Shown here: one piece after another, positions 63,765 to 64,000 of the stretch
Numbering within the stretch: position 1 is the first letter of the stretch
Layout: every line of letters begins with the position of its first letter
NCBI GenBank assembly: GCA_002386525.1
Contig: DGIS01000025.1
Span: 422,086-486,085 of the forward strand
DNA from: Sphingobacterium sp. UBA4616
GTDB lineage: Bacteria; Bacteroidota; Bacteroidia; Sphingobacteriales; Sphingobacteriaceae
DNA: 64,000 nucleotides
Reading direction: 5' to 3'
Position numbers and translations under genes: made by a program
The notes under the pieces: model-generated
Told to the model about the DNA's origin: nothing
Database searches by the model: none
Seen by the model: only the letters and a program-made list of their open reading frames with translations

Positions 63765-64000
63765 TCAATTTTTTGTTGCTATAAATTGGCCGGTAAAATC
63801 CACCGGCCGTTCAAACGGCTTTAGGATATGATCCAGCACAACCGCCACTTGAGCCCTTGTTAACACTTGATTTTCTTTTGCTGCAATGACGGACCTGATT
63901 TTATCTTTATTCAAAGTGGGGTCGACCTGGAGCAATAGCGCCGCAAAAAATTCTGCTGTCACATCGGCCCCCGAGCCAGCGACTTTATCGGCAACTGGAT
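63765..64000 (-). CDS. C-terminal end of a protein, probably FAD-dependent oxidoreductase
   Basis: Reading frame open to the right edge; at least 78 residues are visible (ending HILKPFERPVDFTGQFIATKN). The segment with LTRAQVAVVLDHILKPF resembles the C-terminal extension of exported FAD-dependent oxidoreductases in Bacteroidota sugar clusters. The body of the protein is outside the window, so the call rests on this tail and on context. Confidence 0.5.
   Translation of the reverse strand, partial: PVADKVAGSGADVTAEFFAALLLQVDPTLNKDKIRSVIAAKENQVLTRAQVAVVLDHILKPFERPVDFTGQFIATKN

Overview
The window looks like the chromosome of a Bacteroidota species, most likely a Sphingobacterium or a close relative in the Sphingobacteriaceae. 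The evidence is: two SusC/SusD outer-membrane uptake pairs, lipobox-type signal peptides on many glycan-handling proteins, a Reg_prop/Y_Y_Y sensor kinase, a near absence of Shine-Dalgarno sites, and promoter elements of the TTG(TTTG)/TAnnTTTG kind. The genus is an inference. No rRNA, tRNA, CRISPR array, insertion sequence or phage gene was seen.

Layout. (1) 1-7.3 kb: a GH127/DUF1680-type glycosidase (cut by the window edge), a mutarotase lipoprotein, and a Reg_prop sensor kinase followed by a separate REC-AraC regulator, i.e. a hybrid two-component system split in two. (2) 7.3-20.5 kb: a minus-strand polysaccharide utilisation operon (GH76 alpha-mannanase-like, SusC, SusD, DUF3823 lipoprotein, uncharacterised 725-residue glycosidase-like protein), divergent from a membrane-spanning regulator with a Kelch-like exterior and a SARP-like DNA-binding interior. 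An 11-bp tandem repeat lies between them. (3) 20.5-28.9 kb: a tripartite exporter (ABC-type membrane domain without ATPase, HlyD adaptor, TolC channel), two paralogous UspA-like proteins heading consecutive operons, and an adjacent OmpR-type two-component system. Identical four-copy direct-repeat arrays sit at the same place upstream of both UspA-like genes. (4) 29-32 kb: a glycine betaine/proline-type ABC importer with a long leader. (5) 32.6-43.3 kb: a cold-shock-domain fusion protein, two Gfo/Idh/MocA dehydrogenases, a LytS/LytTR pair beside a TonB-dependent receptor, an AraC regulator and an alpha/beta hydrolase. (6) 43.2-45.1 kb: a lipoprotein resembling the core of cholesterol-dependent cytolysins, then 0.9 kb of non-coding DNA with hairpin repeats. 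(7) 45.1-64 kb: a second SusC/SusD operon, a ROK regulator, and a catabolic cluster (CstA, AGE-type 2-epimerase, DUF4434 protein, two SGNH hydrolases, MFS permease, HGSNAT/DUF5009-like protein, end of a probable FAD-dependent oxidoreductase). This last cluster resembles sialic acid or N-acetylhexosamine utilisation loci, but no lyase or sialidase is inside the window.

How they may work together. Regions 1, 2 and 7 are sense-import-degrade modules for glycans. Region 3 is the most unusual: one response regulator appears wired by identical operators to an exporter lacking its own ATPase and to a small membrane-protein operon, each headed by a copy of the same UspA-like gene. All functional calls are from reading the translated sequence; no searches were run.
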